The notes under the pieces were generated by a model that was given only the letters and a program-made list of their open reading frames with translations, made no database searches and was not told where the DNA came from. DNA of 60,428 bases from Streptococcus saliviloxodontae (GTDB lineage: Bacteria; Bacillota; Bacilli; Lactobacillales; Streptococcaceae), in the NCBI RefSeq assembly GCF_016908655.1, contig NZ_JAFBEI010000006.1, forward strand, positions 1-60,428, in the 5' to 3' direction. Shown here one piece after another: positions 16,777-27,221 of this stretch. A program made the translations under genes and the position numbers. Position 1 is the stretch's first letter; each line of letters begins with the position of its first letter.

Positions 16777-18030
16777 ATGAAAAGACCATTTATTTCAAAA
16801 GAGGAGCTTGAAAAAATTACAGCTCAATACCAGACACCATTCCACCTTTATGATGAAAAAGGGATTCGTGAGACAGCGCGTGCTGTTAACAAGGCTTTTG
16901 CTTGGAATCCAGGATTTAAGGAATTTTTTGCAGTAAAAGCAACTCCTAATCCATCAATTTTAAAAATCCTTAAAGAAGAGAACTGTGGGGTTGATTGTGC
17001 TACGGATACTGAGTTGCTCATGAGTCATAAAGTTGGCTTTACGTCAGCTGATATCAGCTTTACATCAAATGACACTAAGGCTCAGGAATTTGTCTACGCG
17101 CGTGAAATTGGAGCGACCATTAACCTTGATGCTTACGAACACATTGCCTTTTTAGAAGAATCAGCGGGGCTTCCTGAGACAGTCTCCCTTCGTTATAATC
17201 CAGGGGGTGTCTTCTCATTGGGGACTGATATCATGGATCACCCAGAAGAATCAAAATTTGGGATGACAAAGGAGCAACTTTTCCAAGGCTATCAAGATCT
17301 TAAAGAAAAAGGTGTTAAATCATTTGGACTTCACGCCTTCTTGGCTTCTAATACAGTAACCAACGAGTACTACCCAACCTTGGCTGCTCAGCTATTTGAA
17401 TTGGCGGTAGAAATCAAGAACGAACTGGGCATTAGTCTTGACTTTATCAACCTTTCAGGTGGTATCGGTGTAGATTACAGTCCAGAAAACCGTCAAAATG
17501 ACATCGCAGCCATCGGTCAAGGTGTTCATGAACAATTTGATGCCATTTTGGTACCAAACGGGCTTGGTCACATTAGTATCTATACCGAACTTGGTCGCTA
17601 CATGCTTGCCTCACATGGTCACTTGGTGACTAAGGTGCTTCATTTGAAAGATACCTATCGTCACTATGTAGGCGTGGATGCCAGTGCGGTGAACTTGCTT
17701 CGTCCTGCTATGTATGGTGCTTACCACCATATCACCAATATTTCAAATCCTGATGGAGACATCCAGGTAGTGGATGTTGTCGGTTCTCTTTGTGAAAACA
17801 ATGATAAATTTGCTAAACATCGTGAATTGCCAGAGGCGCGTGTGGACGACACGCTTGTCATCCATGATACAGGAGCTCATGGATTCTCAATGGGCTACCA
17901 GTATAATGGTCGTCTGCGTTCAGCTGAGATTCTTTATCAAGAAGACGGTTCAACTCGTGTGATTCGGCGTGCTGAAACAGTGGATGATTACTTTGCTACC
18001 CTTTATGGATTTGATTTTGATAAAGAGTAA
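16777..18030 (+). CDS. lysA: Diaminopimelate decarboxylase
   Basis: LysA removes CO2 from meso-diaminopimelate to give L-lysine, using PLP; in streptococci lysine also serves as the third residue of the wall stem peptide. The 417 residues show the alanine-racemase-like barrel, with the PLP lysine in FFAVKATPNP (K54), the SGGIGVDY loop, ELGRYM, CENNDKF and HDTGAHGFSMGYQYNG near the end. A few other class III decarboxylases look alike, but length and these motifs favour LysA. TGAGGA precedes the ATG, and a TATAAT lies at 16739-16744. It stands alone between terminators, and no other lysine-pathway gene is in the window. Confidence 0.9.
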   Translation: MKRPFISKEELEKITAQYQTPFHLYDEKGIRETARAVNKAFAWNPGFKEFFAVKATPNPSILKILKEENCGVDCATDTELLMSHKVGFTSADISFTSNDTKAQEFVYAREIGATINLDAYEHIAFLEESAGLPETVSLRYNPGGVFSLGTDIMDHPEESKFGMTKEQLFQGYQDLKEKGVKSFGLHAFLASNTVTNEYYPTLAAQLFELAVEIKNELGISLDFINLSGGIGVDYSPENRQNDIAAIGQGVHEQFDAILVPNGLGHISIYTELGRYMLASHGHLVTKVLHLKDTYRHYVGVDASAVNLLRPAMYGAYHHITNISNPDGDIQVVDVVGSLCENNDKFAKHRELPEARVDDTLVIHDTGAHGFSMGYQYNGRLRSAEILYQEDGSTRVIRRAETVDDYFATLYGFDFDKE

Positions 18031-18046
18031 TGTCGTTTAAATACTA

Positions 18047-18076
18047 GGCTGGGATAGGATTATTCCAGTCTTTTTG
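18047..18076 (+). terminator. Terminator after lysA
   Basis: GGCTGGGATA (18047-18056) pairs with TATTCCAGTC (18061-18070) around GGAT, followed by five T. Confidence 0.8.
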
Positions 18077-18094
18077 TGAGTAAAGGAGGTCTTT

Positions 18095-19426
18095 GTGAAA
18101 GGAAGTGCTATTGATTTAACAAAGGGAAGAGTTCTAAATGTCTTGCTATTGTTTGCTTGGCCGATTATGGTCTCAAATCTCTTTCAACAACTTTATAATA
18201 CAGCTGATACCATGATTGTGGGGCATTTTTTAGGAGAATCTGCCCTAGCTGCGGTAGGTGCCAGCGCCTCCTTGTTTGATTTAATTGTGGGCTTTTCCTT
18301 AGGGATTGGAAATGGTATGGGGATTGTCATTGCCAGATACTATGGTGCCAAAGAGATGGAAAAGCTTAAGCAGGCTGTTGCAGCCAGTCTAATCATAAGT
18401 CTTTGTTTTAGCTTTCTAGTCATGATTATTGGAAGTCTTGCCTTATATACGATTTTACAGCTTTTAGGGACACCAGCTTCAGTTATTCATCAGTCTTATG
18501 ATTACTTGTCATTGATTGTTGCTAGTGCTATAGTGACATTTGCTTATAATTTGGGAGCAGGTCTCTTGAGGGCAATTGGTGATAGCTTGACGGCTCTATC
18601 TATTTTAGTGTTGGCTTCTTTGGTCAATATTAGTCTTGATTTTTTGTTAATTACACAGTTTGGTATGGGGGTTAGGGGAGCTGCTTTAGCAACAGTTATC
18701 TCTCAGGCTTTGTCAGCTGTTTTATGTCTGGGCTATAGTTACTATAAGTGTCCGATTTTAATTCCTCAGAGAAAGCATTTTACGTATGATGGCAAACTTT
18801 ATCGTGACCTTTTGGGGCAAGGTTTGTCTATGGGCTTGATGTCATCGATTGTGAGTGTTGGAACGGTTATCCTGCAGTCCTCTATTAATGCTCTTGGCGT
18901 GATAATAATAGCTGCTCAGGTTACTGCACGGCGTCTGATGTCATTTTTTATCATGCCTTTGACAGCTATGGCCTCAGCACAGGCTACCTTTACTTCACAA
19001 AATTTAGGAGCAGGTCTTACGGTTCGTATTCGACAAGGCTTAAAGACAGCAACGGTTCTTGCTTTGATATGGGGAGTGATATCAATTATTAGCTTGTATG
19101 CTTTTGGACCTTATATGATAGCCTTTGTCTCAGGGTCTGATAAGTCGGGACTGCTTAGAGCAAGCGAGCGTTATTTGCATTTCACAACCTTATTTTATCC
19201 CTTGTTGGGGGTACTTTTTCTGCTACGAAATACCCTGCAGGGACTGGGGCAAAAGGTAACTCCACTATTGTCAAGTATCATCGAGTTGGTTGGAAAGGTT
19301 CTTTTTGTTATCTTTGTTATTCCAAGAATGGGTTACTGGGGTGTTATTATCTGTGAGCCTTTGATTTGGTTACCGATGACAGCACAACTTTATTGGGTTT
19401 ATCGGAAAGTAAGACCTAAAGTGTGA
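18095..19426 (+). CDS. MATE-family multidrug/metabolite exporter
   Basis: This 443-residue polytopic protein has about twelve membrane helices in two similar halves. The start [39 protein letters not shown] is the classical N-terminal MatE repeat (cited here as its key blocks [17 protein letters not shown]). MATE proteins export cationic compounds in exchange for H+ or Na+. The GTG at 18095 is the start, because AAAGGAGG lies eight bases before it and no ATG fits. The gene seems to be a single unit; the substrate cannot be inferred. Confidence 0.88.
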   Translation: MKGSAIDLTKGRVLNVLLLFAWPIMVSNLFQQLYNTADTMIVGHFLGESALAAVGASASLFDLIVGFSLGIGNGMGIVIARYYGAKEMEKLKQAVAASLIISLCFSFLVMIIGSLALYTILQLLGTPASVIHQSYDYLSLIVASAIVTFAYNLGAGLLRAIGDSLTALSILVLASLVNISLDFLLITQFGMGVRGAALATVISQALSAVLCLGYSYYKCPILIPQRKHFTYDGKLYRDLLGQGLSMGLMSSIVSVGTVILQSSINALGVIIIAAQVTARRLMSFFIMPLTAMASAQATFTSQNLGAGLTVRIRQGLKTATVLALIWGVISIISLYAFGPYMIAFVSGSDKSGLLRASERYLHFTTLFYPLLGVLFLLRNTLQGLGQKVTPLLSSIIELVGKVLFVIFVIPRMGYWGVIICEPLIWLPMTAQLYWVYRKVRPKV

Positions 19427-19441
19427 AGGCTTTCTTGATAT

Positions 19442-19470
19442 TTGATAAGTCTGCTGTAATTTGCTATAAT
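19442..19470 (+). promoter_or_regulatory. Promoter of yneF
   Basis: TTGATA (19442-19447) and TATAAT (19465-19470) are 17 bp apart, just after the MATE stop codon. Confidence 0.65.
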
Positions 19471-19506
19471 GGTAGCAATAGTAAAACTGAGGAGAAAGCA
19501 ATTATT

Positions 19507-19746
19507 ATGACTTTTGTATGGATTTTGTTGATTATCGTCGCTCTTGTAGCGGGTCTTTTTGGTGGTGTTTATATCGCTCGTAAACAATTCGAGAAAGAAG
19601 TAAGTGAACACCCACGTTTAACACCAGATGCTATCCGTGAAATGATGAGCCAAATGGGTCAAAAACCAAGCGAAGCTAAGATTCAACAAACTTACCGTAA
19701 CATTATCAAACAATCAAAAGCAGCTGCTAGCAAATCTAAAAAATAA
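19507..19746 (+). CDS. yneF: YneF-type small membrane protein (UPF0154)
   Basis: This 79-residue protein has one N-terminal membrane helix ([20 protein letters not shown]) followed by a conserved cytoplasmic part with [26 protein letters not shown] sequence (here [19 protein letters not shown]) and a lysine-rich end. The function is unknown. The frame is open back to 19423, but that part has no family similarity and GAGGAG fits the ATG at 19507. Confidence 0.9.
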   Translation: MTFVWILLIIVALVAGLFGGVYIARKQFEKEVSEHPRLTPDAIREMMSQMGQKPSEAKIQQTYRNIIKQSKAAASKSKK

Positions 19747-19823
19747 GAGCAGCCTCGTTAGAAGAAGGCGAGGGTTACCTTTCAAGAGAGCTTGGAGTGT
19801 GACGTGCTGGAGTAGAAGTCAAA

Positions 19824-19853
19824 CTCAGTTGGCACAGCCAGCTGGGTTTTGTC
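19824..19853 (+). terminator. Terminator or attenuator before murI
   Basis: CTCAGTTGG (19824-19832) pairs with CCAGCTGGG (19838-19846), followed by TTTTGTC. A smaller CCTCG/CGAGG hairpin lies just after yneF. With the ATG of murI only 23 bases on, this may terminate yneF transcripts or attenuate murI. Confidence 0.55.
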
Positions 19854-19875
19854 TTATTCTTAGAAAGTAGGTATT

Positions 19876-20691
19876 ATGGATAATCGTCCGATTGGATTCT
19901 TGGATTCAGGTGTAGGCGGCTTGACAGTTGTCCGTGAATTGCTACGTCAACTGCCACATGAAGAGGTCGTGTATATTGGTGATTCAGCGCGTGCTCCCTA
20001 TGGTCCTAGACCTGCAGAGCAGATAGAAGCTTATACTTGGGAGCTGGTAAATTTTCTGTTGACCAAAAATGTTAAGATGATTGTTATTGCTTGTAATACA
20101 GCGACAGCGGTTGTTTGGGAAGCTATCAAAGAAAAGTTGACCATTCCTATTTTGGGAGTGATTTTACCAGGGTCTAGCGCAGCGATTAAATCAACTAAGA
20201 CTGGTAAGATAGGCGTTATTGGAACACCAATGACCATTAAGTCAGATATTTACCGACAAAAGATTGAAATGTTGTCGCCAGATATGTCAGTAACGAGTTT
20301 GTCTTGTCCCAAGTTTGCTCCTATTGTAGAATCTAACGAAATCAGATCAAGTGTCGCCAAAAAAATTGTTTACGAAACACTTTCACCACTCAAGGGAAAG
20401 GTGGACACCTTAGTGCTGGGTTGTACCCATTATCCTCTATTGAGTCCTATTATTCAGAATGTCATGGGACCAGAGGTCAAGCTGATTGATAGCGGAGCTG
20501 AGACGGTGCGTGATATTTCTGTCCTGCTCAATTATTTTCAAATCAATCGCAGCCGGGATGTGGCCAATCATCACCAGTTCTTCACGACAGCCGGTGTGGC
20601 TAGTTTTAAAGCAATTGCTCAAGAGTGGCTAGGTACAGACATCAGCGTTAGCCATGTGGATTTAGAAAAAAGCGAGGAAAATCATGTCTAA
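19876..20691 (+). CDS. murI: Glutamate racemase
   Basis: MurI makes D-glutamate for the peptidoglycan stem peptide. The 271-residue protein has both catalytic cysteines in their motifs, IACNTATA (C73) and LGCTHYPLL (about C184), and the N-terminal [15 protein letters not shown]. It overlaps the next gene, rdgB, by eight bases and begins a long run of tightly packed genes down to yidD. Confidence 0.97.
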   Translation: MDNRPIGFLDSGVGGLTVVRELLRQLPHEEVVYIGDSARAPYGPRPAEQIEAYTWELVNFLLTKNVKMIVIACNTATAVVWEAIKEKLTIPILGVILPGSSAAIKSTKTGKIGVIGTPMTIKSDIYRQKIEMLSPDMSVTSLSCPKFAPIVESNEIRSSVAKKIVYETLSPLKGKVDTLVLGCTHYPLLSPIIQNVMGPEVKLIDSGAETVRDISVLLNYFQINRSRDVANHHQFFTTAGVASFKAIAQEWLGTDISVSHVDLEKSEENHV

Positions 20692-21658
20692 GATTTATGA
20701 AGTCAAAACAGAAGAAAACTGGTTTATCGGTAAGTGGGAAGGCTACGGTGCTATTCATGGAGTTGGTATCAGTAATGATGAAAACTATTTTAAAATAGCT
20801 AGAACATTAGACCCACTGTATTCAAACGATGAAGATAGTTATGATGTTGTGGTTATCAAGAAAAACTCTGATTTCGCGCTCATGTCTTTCATTGTGGACA
20901 TGATTAACCAAGAGAAAGGTCGTCAGATTGAGATTCGTCAACATCAGGGAGCTGTTCTCTTTACTGAGGGGGACAAGCTCTTGGTGGTTCATCTTCCAGA
21001 TGGCGGTGTGTCTAGTCAGGACTTTTTCGGTGATAGTGGCGGTACTGGCTTTGGGGATACCATTTTGATTGCGACTCGTAATGAGGGTAAGACTAAGGAG
21101 TTCCGCAAGATGTTTGGTAAACTAGGGATTACGGTCGAAAACCTCAATGATTACCCAGACCTGCCAGAGGTGGCTGAGACTGGTATGACCTTTGAGGAAA
21201 ATGCCCGTCTCAAGGCAGAAATCATTTCAGCATTGACTGGCAAGATGGTCTTGTCAGATGACTCTGGCTTGAAAGTGGACGTTCTAGGTGGTCTGCCTGG
21301 GGTCTGGTCAGCTCGTTTTTCAGGTCCTGATGCCACTGACGATCTTAACAATGCTAAGCTCTTACACGAATTAGCCATGGTCTTTGACAAGGAAAACCGC
21401 TCCGCTCAATTTCACACCTGTCTGGTCGTAGCAGCTCCAAATAAGGAAAGTCTTGTCGTTGAGGCTGACTGGGAAGGCTACATCGGTACAGAGCTAAAAG
21501 GTGACAATGGCTTTGGTTATGACCCACTTTTCATCGTTGGTGAGGGAACTAAGACAGCAGCGGAGCTTTCTGCCGATGAGAAAAATGAGATTTCCCACCG
21601 TGGGTTAGCAATGAAAAAATTGATGGAGGTATTTCCAAAATGGCAAGCTACACATTAA
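20684..21658 (+). CDS. rdgB: XTP/dITP diphosphatase (RdgB/HAM1) with N-terminal extension
   Basis: The enzyme hydrolyses non-canonical purine nucleoside triphosphates (XTP, dITP, ITP) to monophosphates, protecting DNA and RNA. The HAM1 domain starts near residue 126 with [14 protein letters not shown] and continues through [24 protein letters not shown] and GFGYDPLF. The first 125 residues form an extra domain of unknown role, which makes the protein 324 residues instead of about 195. Streptococcal members commonly carry this extension. It overlaps murI by 8 bases and yfcE by 19. Confidence 0.93.
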   Translation: MSKIYEVKTEENWFIGKWEGYGAIHGVGISNDENYFKIARTLDPLYSNDEDSYDVVVIKKNSDFALMSFIVDMINQEKGRQIEIRQHQGAVLFTEGDKLLVVHLPDGGVSSQDFFGDSGGTGFGDTILIATRNEGKTKEFRKMFGKLGITVENLNDYPDLPEVAETGMTFEENARLKAEIISALTGKMVLSDDSGLKVDVLGGLPGVWSARFSGPDATDDLNNAKLLHELAMVFDKENRSAQFHTCLVVAAPNKESLVVEADWEGYIGTELKGDNGFGYDPLFIVGEGTKTAAELSADEKNEISHRGLAMKKLMEVFPKWQATH

Positions 21659-22161
21659 TCGTCATGAGTGATTCTCACGGTGACCGTGAGATTGTTGAAG
21701 AGATAAAAAATCATTACCTTGGTAAGGTGGATGCCATTTTTCACAATGGTGATTCTGAGTTGCCAAGTTCAGACCCTGTTTGGGAAGGTATCCATGTGGT
21801 GGCAGGAAATTGCGACTACGATGCTGGATACCCAAATACGCTCATCACAAGATTTCCTAATGTGACCATTGCGCAAACGCATGGGCATTTGTATGGTATT
21901 AACTTTATGTGGGATAAACTGGATTTGTTTGCCCAAGAAGCTGACGCTGATATCTGTCTTTATGGGCACCTTCACCGAGCTGCCGCTTGGCAAAATGGCA
22001 AGACTGTCTTTGTCAATCCAGGGTCAGTTTTGCAACCTCGTGGTGACGTCATGGAAAAACTCTATGCCAAAATTGAGGTGACGGACCATAAGATTGTAGT
22101 TAGCTACTATACTCGACAGCATGAGCCTTACCCATCCCTTAGTCAGGAATTTTCAAGATGA
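21640..22161 (+). CDS. YfcE/MJ0936-type metallophosphoesterase
   Basis: This 173-residue phosphodiesterase has the calcineurin-like set of metal motifs: SDSHGD (8-13), HNGDSE, GNCD, THGHLYG and YGHLHRA, then [10 protein letters not shown]. The physiological substrate is unknown. The start overlaps the end of rdgB by 19 bases, and its stop overlaps the next start (ATGA), so translation is coupled. Confidence 0.93.
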   Translation: MASYTLIVMSDSHGDREIVEEIKNHYLGKVDAIFHNGDSELPSSDPVWEGIHVVAGNCDYDAGYPNTLITRFPNVTIAQTHGHLYGINFMWDKLDLFAQEADADICLYGHLHRAAAWQNGKTVFVNPGSVLQPRGDVMEKLYAKIEVTDHKIVVSYYTRQHEPYPSLSQEFSR

Positions 22162-22622
22162 TTGCAAAAGAATTTGAACAATTTTTACTTAAACATATGG
22201 AGCACTATCTTATTTCTGCTGAGGATCTGGCTATTATCGTTGACAGTCATAATGCGGATCATGCTAGCCTTTTGTTGGCTAGTGCTGGTTACTCTCGTGT
22301 CCCTGTTATCACTAAAGAAAAAAGATATGTTGGAACAATCGCTATTTCTGATATTTTGGCCTATAAGTCACATCATCATTTAGCGGATTGGGAAATGAGT
22401 CAATTGCCGATTGCTAAGATGGTTAATGATAAGATAGAGACTGTTTCAGAGACAGCTGATTTGACAGAAGTGATGCATAAACTTGTTGATAATCCGTTCT
22501 TACCAGTTGTAGGTGGGGATAACCGATTTTTGGGAATCATCACTCGAAAATCAATTCTAAAGGCGGTTAATAGCCTTTTGCACGAATTTACGGAGACCTA
22601 TGATATCAGAAAAAAAGGATAA
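22158..22622 (+). CDS. cbpB: CBS-pair protein, DarB/CbpB-like
   Basis: This 154-residue protein is two CBS domains and little else, with strands such as SRVPVITKEKRYVGTIAISDIL and NPFLPVVGGDNRFLGIITRKSIL. Overall size and shape match B. subtilis DarB (YkuL) and Listeria CbpB, which bind c-di-AMP and control (p)ppGpp synthesis and pyruvate carboxylase. Binding of c-di-AMP here is inferred from that likeness. It overlaps yfcE by four bases and the xerD-like gene by 23. Confidence 0.8.
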   Translation: MIAKEFEQFLLKHMEHYLISAEDLAIIVDSHNADHASLLLASAGYSRVPVITKEKRYVGTIAISDILAYKSHHHLADWEMSQLPIAKMVNDKIETVSETADLTEVMHKLVDNPFLPVVGGDNRFLGIITRKSILKAVNSLLHEFTETYDIRKKG

Positions 22623-23361
22623 ATTAGAGCTTTTAGTTGAGTCATTTTTACAAACCAAGACACTCAGTCTCAATTCGGAAAAATCCTATCGCTATGATTT
22701 ACACCAATTTTTAGAGCAAACTACAGGTGATATCACAGACACCCGCTTGAAACTCTATCAAGAATTTCTAAAGACTCTAGCGATTAGTGCTGCCAAACGC
22801 AAACAATCTGCAGTGAACCAATTTCTTTTTTACCTGTATCAGGTGCAGAAAGTATCGACTTACCATCGTTTAAGCTTAGATGTTAATAGAAATACACTAT
22901 CTAAAGAAGTCACTGCTTTGGAATTGTCATCGCTCTATTCAGAGACGGCCTTTAAAGAAGGCCAGGTGATTGCCCTTTTGATAGTAGAGCTAGGCTTAAC
23001 TCCAAGTGAAATTGCAAGTCTTGAGACTCAGTCTCTTGATTTGACCTTTAGGATTTTGACCTGTCAGACCAATAAAACAAGGCGTGTCTTACAATTACCA
23101 GAAATTCTGCTTCCTTTTTTAGAAAAACGAGATGATCAGACCTACTATTTTCAAAATGGAGACCAAGCCTACTCACGTCAGTGGTACTTCAGACGTTTGT
23201 CTGAGTTCTTAGAGGAAAAAGGATTTGGTGAGTTGACGGCTCAAAAATTGCGTGAACAGTTCATCGTGAGGCAGGTTGCACAAGGGCAGACCATTTTTGA
23301 GATTGCAAAGGCACTTGGTCTTAAAACGAGTTTGAGTTTGGAAAAGTATTTTAAACACTAA
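22600..23361 (+). CDS. XerD-like protein, non-canonical tyrosine recombinase
   Basis: This 253-residue protein has the core-binding and catalytic-domain outline of XerC/XerD but lacks the usual active-site set. Where recombinases have LRHSFA with a catalytic histidine, this one has [14 protein letters not shown], and the sequence stops shortly after SLEKYFKH, where the nucleophile tyrosine would lie. Streptococci keep such a gene beside scpA and scpB. They resolve dimers with a separate XerS, so this protein probably binds DNA or a partner without strand exchange. The start overlaps cbpB by 23 bases. Confidence 0.88.
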   Translation: MISEKKDKLELLVESFLQTKTLSLNSEKSYRYDLHQFLEQTTGDITDTRLKLYQEFLKTLAISAAKRKQSAVNQFLFYLYQVQKVSTYHRLSLDVNRNTLSKEVTALELSSLYSETAFKEGQVIALLIVELGLTPSEIASLETQSLDLTFRILTCQTNKTRRVLQLPEILLPFLEKRDDQTYYFQNGDQAYSRQWYFRRLSEFLEEKGFGELTAQKLREQFIVRQVAQGQTIFEIAKALGLKTSLSLEKYFKH

Positions 23362-24068
23362 TGGATATTAAATTTAAAGATTTTGAGGGACCACTAGACT
23401 TATTGTTGCACCTGGTTTCTAAGTATGAAGTGGACATCTATGATGTTCCTTTGGTCGAGGTTATTGAGCAATACCTGTCTTATATCGCTACCTTGCAGGC
23501 CATGAAGCTTGAGGTTGCGGGCGAATACATGGTCATGGCTAGCCAGCTCATGCTTATCAAGAGTCGCCGTTTACTGCCGAAGTTGGTTGAGGACACTTCC
23601 TACGAGGATGATTTGGAAGTCGATCTTTTAAATCAAATTGAAGAATACAAACGTTTCAAAGCCTTGGGAGAAGAATTGGCAGCCCAGCATGATCAAAGAG
23701 CGAAGTTTTATTCAAAAGCTAAGACAGAGGTTCTTTCGGAGGATATGGAGCTAGTTCATGACAAGACGGTTGTGGATCTTTTCCTTGCTTTTTCAAAAGT
23801 GATGTCATCACGACAAAGCACTTTGAATGATAAGCATACAACTGTTGAAGCGGACCAGTATCGTATTGAGGACATGATGGTATATATCGAAGAAAGATTT
23901 GATCGCAAGCATCAGTTGACTTTATCAGATTTATTTTCTGAGAGTAGGAGTAGGGCTGAGATGTTGACTATTTTTCTAGCCAGTCTTGAACTGATTAAAC
24001 GTCACATCTTGTGTGTGCAACAAGAAGATAATTTTGGAGAGATAATACTGACGAAGGAGGGGGCATGA
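23361..24068 (+). CDS. scpA: Segregation and condensation protein A
   Basis: ScpA is the kleisin that bridges SMC heads in the chromosome-organising condensin complex. The 235-residue product begins with the invariant [18 protein letters not shown] (2-19), and the acidic linker and C-terminal winged-helix region ([16 protein letters not shown]) follow. It directly abuts the xerD-like gene and overlaps scpB by four bases, so ScpA and ScpB are made in step. Confidence 0.96.
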   Translation: MDIKFKDFEGPLDLLLHLVSKYEVDIYDVPLVEVIEQYLSYIATLQAMKLEVAGEYMVMASQLMLIKSRRLLPKLVEDTSYEDDLEVDLLNQIEEYKRFKALGEELAAQHDQRAKFYSKAKTEVLSEDMELVHDKTVVDLFLAFSKVMSSRQSTLNDKHTTVEADQYRIEDMMVYIEERFDRKHQLTLSDLFSESRSRAEMLTIFLASLELIKRHILCVQQEDNFGEIILTKEGA

Positions 24069-24625
24069 CAACTCTAGCAAAATTAGAAGCGCTGCTATTT
24101 TTGGCAGGAGAGGATGGTTTGAGCTTAAGACAGCTCGCAGAAATGTTAGAACTACCACCTACAGGAATTCAGCAATCTTTAGATAAGCTAGCGATCAAGT
24201 ATGACGAGGATAATGAGAGCGCTTTTCATCTACTGGTCTCATCAAATACTTATAAGCTAGTGACAAAAGAGATTTTCGCAGATCTTTTGAAAACTTATGC
24301 TAAGACTCCTGTCAACCAAAGTTTATCACGTGCCAGTCTGGAAGTGTTATCGATTATTGCTTACAAACAGCCGACGACGCGTCTAGAAATCGATACCATT
24401 CGTGGGGTTAATTCGAGCGGTGCGATTGCAAAACTCCAAGCCCTGGGACTGATTACAGAGGCAGGGAAACTAGAAACGATTGGACGCCCGAATCTCTATG
24501 CGACAACTGATTTTTTTCTAGATTATCTTGGAATCAATGATTTGGGAGAATTAGTTGATGTCTCTAGTATTGTCGTCCAAGAAGAGGAAATTTCTCTCTT
24601 TGATGAGCTAGAAGAGACAGAATAA
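24065..24625 (+). CDS. scpB: Segregation and condensation protein B
   Basis: ScpB is the KITE dimer that binds the middle of ScpA in the SMC complex. The 186 residues form two winged-helix domains. Visible family blocks are [47 protein letters not shown] and [18 protein letters not shown]. It overlaps scpA by four bases (ATGA); GAAGGAGG within the scpA end serves as its ribosome site. RluB follows after 104 bases with a possible own promoter. Confidence 0.96.
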   Translation: MTTLAKLEALLFLAGEDGLSLRQLAEMLELPPTGIQQSLDKLAIKYDEDNESAFHLLVSSNTYKLVTKEIFADLLKTYAKTPVNQSLSRASLEVLSIIAYKQPTTRLEIDTIRGVNSSGAIAKLQALGLITEAGKLETIGRPNLYATTDFFLDYLGINDLGELVDVSSIVVQEEEISLFDELEETE

Positions 24626-24729
24626 TTGGAAAATAGCAGAGTAAAAGTCACTTTTTATGGTAGAATAGTAAAAAGTATTGAAAGCATCTGCTTTTATTGT
24701 GATAAAAATAGCAAGAATAAGGAAATAAC

Positions 24730-25455
24730 ATGAGAATCAATAAGTACATTGCACACGCAGGTATTGCCAGTCGTCGTAAGGCTGAAGAGTTTATCAAGCA
24801 AGGCTTGGTGACAATCAATGGTCAAGTCGTAACTGAGCTAGCAACAATGGTCAAATCAGGTGATAAAGTAGAAGTTGACGGAAGCCCAATCTATAATGAA
24901 GAAAAGGTTTACTACTTACTCAATAAACCTAAAGGTGTCATTTCAAGTGTTTCAGATGATAAGGGACGTAAGACAGTAGTGGACCTCTTACCAGAGGTTA
25001 AAGAGCGTATTTATCCAGTTGGACGTTTGGACTGGGACACGTCAGGTCTTTTGATTTTGACCAATGATGGTGATTTTACAGACAAGATGATTCACCCACG
25101 TAATGAGATTGACAAGGTTTACTTGGCGCGTGTGAAAGGTATTGCTACTAAAGAAAACTTGCGTCCTTTGACCAGAGGTGTCGTTATCGATGGTAAGAAA
25201 ACAAAACCAGCTCACTATAGCATTATCAAGGTTGAAGCAGATAAAAATCGCTCTGTTGTTGAATTGACGATTCATGAAGGGCGTAATCACCAGGTTAAGA
25301 AGATGTTTGAATCCGTAGGACTTTTAGTCGATAAATTATCACGAACACGATTTGGAACCCTTGACTTAACAGGTCTTAGACCAGGGGAAGCTCGCCGCCT
25401 CAATAAAAAAGAGATTAGCCAGCTTCATAATGCAGCGATCAATAAAGGCAAATGA
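24730..25455 (+). CDS. rluB: 23S rRNA pseudouridine synthase, RluB/RsuA type
   Basis: The enzyme isomerises a uridine in 23S rRNA; in B. subtilis RluB makes the modification equivalent to E. coli 2605. The 241-residue product begins with an S4 RNA-binding domain ([20 protein letters not shown]). The catalytic aspartate is D101 in [17 protein letters not shown]. The late [12 protein letters not shown] block is typical of the RsuA/RluB/E/F subfamily. Its stop overlaps the yidD start by four bases. Confidence 0.93.
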   Translation: MRINKYIAHAGIASRRKAEEFIKQGLVTINGQVVTELATMVKSGDKVEVDGSPIYNEEKVYYLLNKPKGVISSVSDDKGRKTVVDLLPEVKERIYPVGRLDWDTSGLLILTNDGDFTDKMIHPRNEIDKVYLARVKGIATKENLRPLTRGVVIDGKKTKPAHYSIIKVEADKNRSVVELTIHEGRNHQVKKMFESVGLLVDKLSRTRFGTLDLTGLRPGEARRLNKKEISQLHNAAINKGK

Positions 25456-25688
25456 AGCGAATTATCATTTGGCTAGTGAGAGCTTATCAGAGAGGGATTT
25501 CCCCTCTTTTTCCACCTAGTTGCCGTTTTGAGCCAACTTGTTCCAATTATATGATCGAAGCCGTTCAAAAACATGGCTTAAAAGGGGTCCTAATGGGAAT
25601 AGCACGGATTTTACGTTGCCATCCTTTTACACCGACAGGAAAGGACCCTGTTCCTGACCATTTTTCGCTTAGGGCTAATAGGAAGTAA
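25452..25688 (+). CDS. yidD: YidD membrane protein insertion factor
   Basis: This 78-residue protein has the YidD signature: [26 protein letters not shown] and then [13 protein letters not shown] (given here in part), with three conserved cysteines and an amphipathic N terminus. YidD assists YidC-dependent insertion of membrane proteins. It is translationally coupled to rluB and ends the run that begins at murI. The yidC2 gene of the same pathway lies 11 kb upstream. Confidence 0.94.
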   Translation: MKRIIIWLVRAYQRGISPLFPPSCRFEPTCSNYMIEAVQKHGLKGVLMGIARILRCHPFTPTGKDPVPDHFSLRANRK

Positions 25689-25727
25689 GCTATCTCTTTC
25701 AAATAGGGAAAGTTAAAATAAAGGAAA

Positions 25728-25763
25728 AACTCCTAAACAGCATAACTGTTTAGGAGTTCTTGT
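25728..25763. terminator. Bidirectional terminator between yidD and trkH
   Basis: AACTCCTAAACAG (25728-25740) and CTGTTTAGGAGTT (25746-25758) form a perfect 13-bp stem. Both strands have A/T flanks, so it can serve both convergent units. Confidence 0.85.
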
Positions 25764-25780
25764 TTATAAGCTTTTTGAGT

Positions 25781-27217
25781 CTAGTTAGACCATGTTTTAG
25801 GAAGAAAAAGCAACAAGACAGGATAAATTTCGAGACGTCCTGCAATCATGGCAAAACTCATTGCAAGCTTGGCAAAAGGTCCAAAAATAGCAAAGGTTTC
25901 TGTCGTTCCTAAGATAGGTCCGATATTGTTGAAGGTTGAGGCTGCTGCGCTAAAGACAACTAAGAAATTCTCATTGTCCCAACTTAAAATTAACACCAAA
26001 CCTAAGAACGTCATCGTGTAAACTGCTAGGTATTTTAGGACACTGTGTTGGGTATGTTTGTCTAAAACCTCATGATTAATATGAAGTGATATGACGCGAT
26101 TAGGATACAAGGTTGATAAAAATTGATTCTTGGCAATCTTTGAAAGAATCAAGACACGAATGACCTTAAGACCACCGGCAGTTGATCCTGCAGAGCCTCC
26201 GATAAGCATCAAAAAAATCAAGAGTACTTGAGAAAAGAGGGGCCAAACCGTCGTATCAGTAATACCAAAACCGGTTGTTGTAATGACTGTTGACACTTCA
26301 AAGAAAGCATACTCGAAACTTTTATCGAATGAGTGATAAAGATGCATGATATTGAAGCAAATCAATAGTGTCGTCAAAGCAACAATCCCAAAATAGGTTC
26401 GAAGCTCTTGGTCTTTGAAGAATGTCTTCACTTTTCCTAAAAGAATGAAGAAGTAGAGATTGAAGTTAACCCCAAAGAGCAAGGTTGCAATTGATACAAT
26501 ATAAGCAATCAGAGAGCTATGATAATGTGCGATAGAGTCGTTGTAAACGGCAAAACCTCCTGTACCGGCACTACCCATAGAGATGACCAAACTGTCAAAT
26601 AAAGGCATACCACAAAGGACTAGAATAACCACCAATAGAACAAACATCATGAGGTAGATGATATAAAGGATCTGTGCTGTATTTTTTAGTTTGGAGACCA
26701 CTTTACCAAAGACAGGTCCAGGAACCTCAGCCCGCATCAATTCGTGATTGGAATTTTTGCTGTTACTCATAATGGCTAAGGCAAAAACAAGAACCCCCAT
26801 TCCTCCAATCAAGTGGGCGAAACTTCTCCAAAAGAGAAGCGAATGCGACAAGACACCGACATCGGGTAAGATAGTAGCTCCAGTAGTTGTAAAACCTGAG
26901 CTCATCTCAAAGAAGCTATCGATGACACTTGGAATTTGTCCAGCAAAGACGAAGGGAAGCCCACCAAAGAAGGACCACAACACCCAGCAGAGTGCTACAA
27001 TCAGCATCCCGTCCTTAGTATAGATATGGAGATTTTTAGGCTTAAAGAGCATGCCAATCCCTCCGATAGTACAGAGGATGACCATGGTTCCAATAATGCT
27101 TCCAATGACCTTAATAGGTTCTTGATAGATAAAGGCAACTAGCAGAGGAACGATCAGAAGACATGCTTCGATAATGAGGAGTTTAGAGACAAGGTAACGT
27201 ACCATACTTCTATTCAT
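25781..27217 (-). CDS. trkH: Potassium uptake protein TrkH/KtrB family
   Basis: This 478-residue channel subunit moves K+ through the membrane. It has four repeats of membrane-pore-membrane; filter-like segments are visible in SSGFTTTGATILPDVG, GSAGTGGFAVYNDS and FEVSTVITTTGFGITD. A cluster GGSAGSTAGGLKVIRV marks the TrkH family. The C-terminal part ends with a further AAASTFNNIGPILGT filter. The regulator trkA lies four bases upstream on the same strand, so the two are one operon. In S. pneumoniae a TrkH is controlled by a c-di-AMP-binding partner; a similar link here is inference. Confidence 0.93.
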   Translation of the reverse strand: MNRSMVRYLVSKLLIIEACLLIVPLLVAFIYQEPIKVIGSIIGTMVILCTIGGIGMLFKPKNLHIYTKDGMLIVALCWVLWSFFGGLPFVFAGQIPSVIDSFFEMSSGFTTTGATILPDVGVLSHSLLFWRSFAHLIGGMGVLVFALAIMSNSKNSNHELMRAEVPGPVFGKVVSKLKNTAQILYIIYLMMFVLLVVILVLCGMPLFDSLVISMGSAGTGGFAVYNDSIAHYHSSLIAYIVSIATLLFGVNFNLYFFILLGKVKTFFKDQELRTYFGIVALTTLLICFNIMHLYHSFDKSFEYAFFEVSTVITTTGFGITDTTVWPLFSQVLLIFLMLIGGSAGSTAGGLKVIRVLILSKIAKNQFLSTLYPNRVISLHINHEVLDKHTQHSVLKYLAVYTMTFLGLVLILSWDNENFLVVFSAAASTFNNIGPILGTTETFAIFGPFAKLAMSFAMIAGRLEIYPVLLLFLPKTWSN

Positions 27218-27221
27218 AGCC

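Noticed and set aside
19747..19875. T-box or other riboswitch before murI
   Set aside because: No T-box core (AGGGTGGNACCGCG) and no known aptamer; only two simple hairpins.
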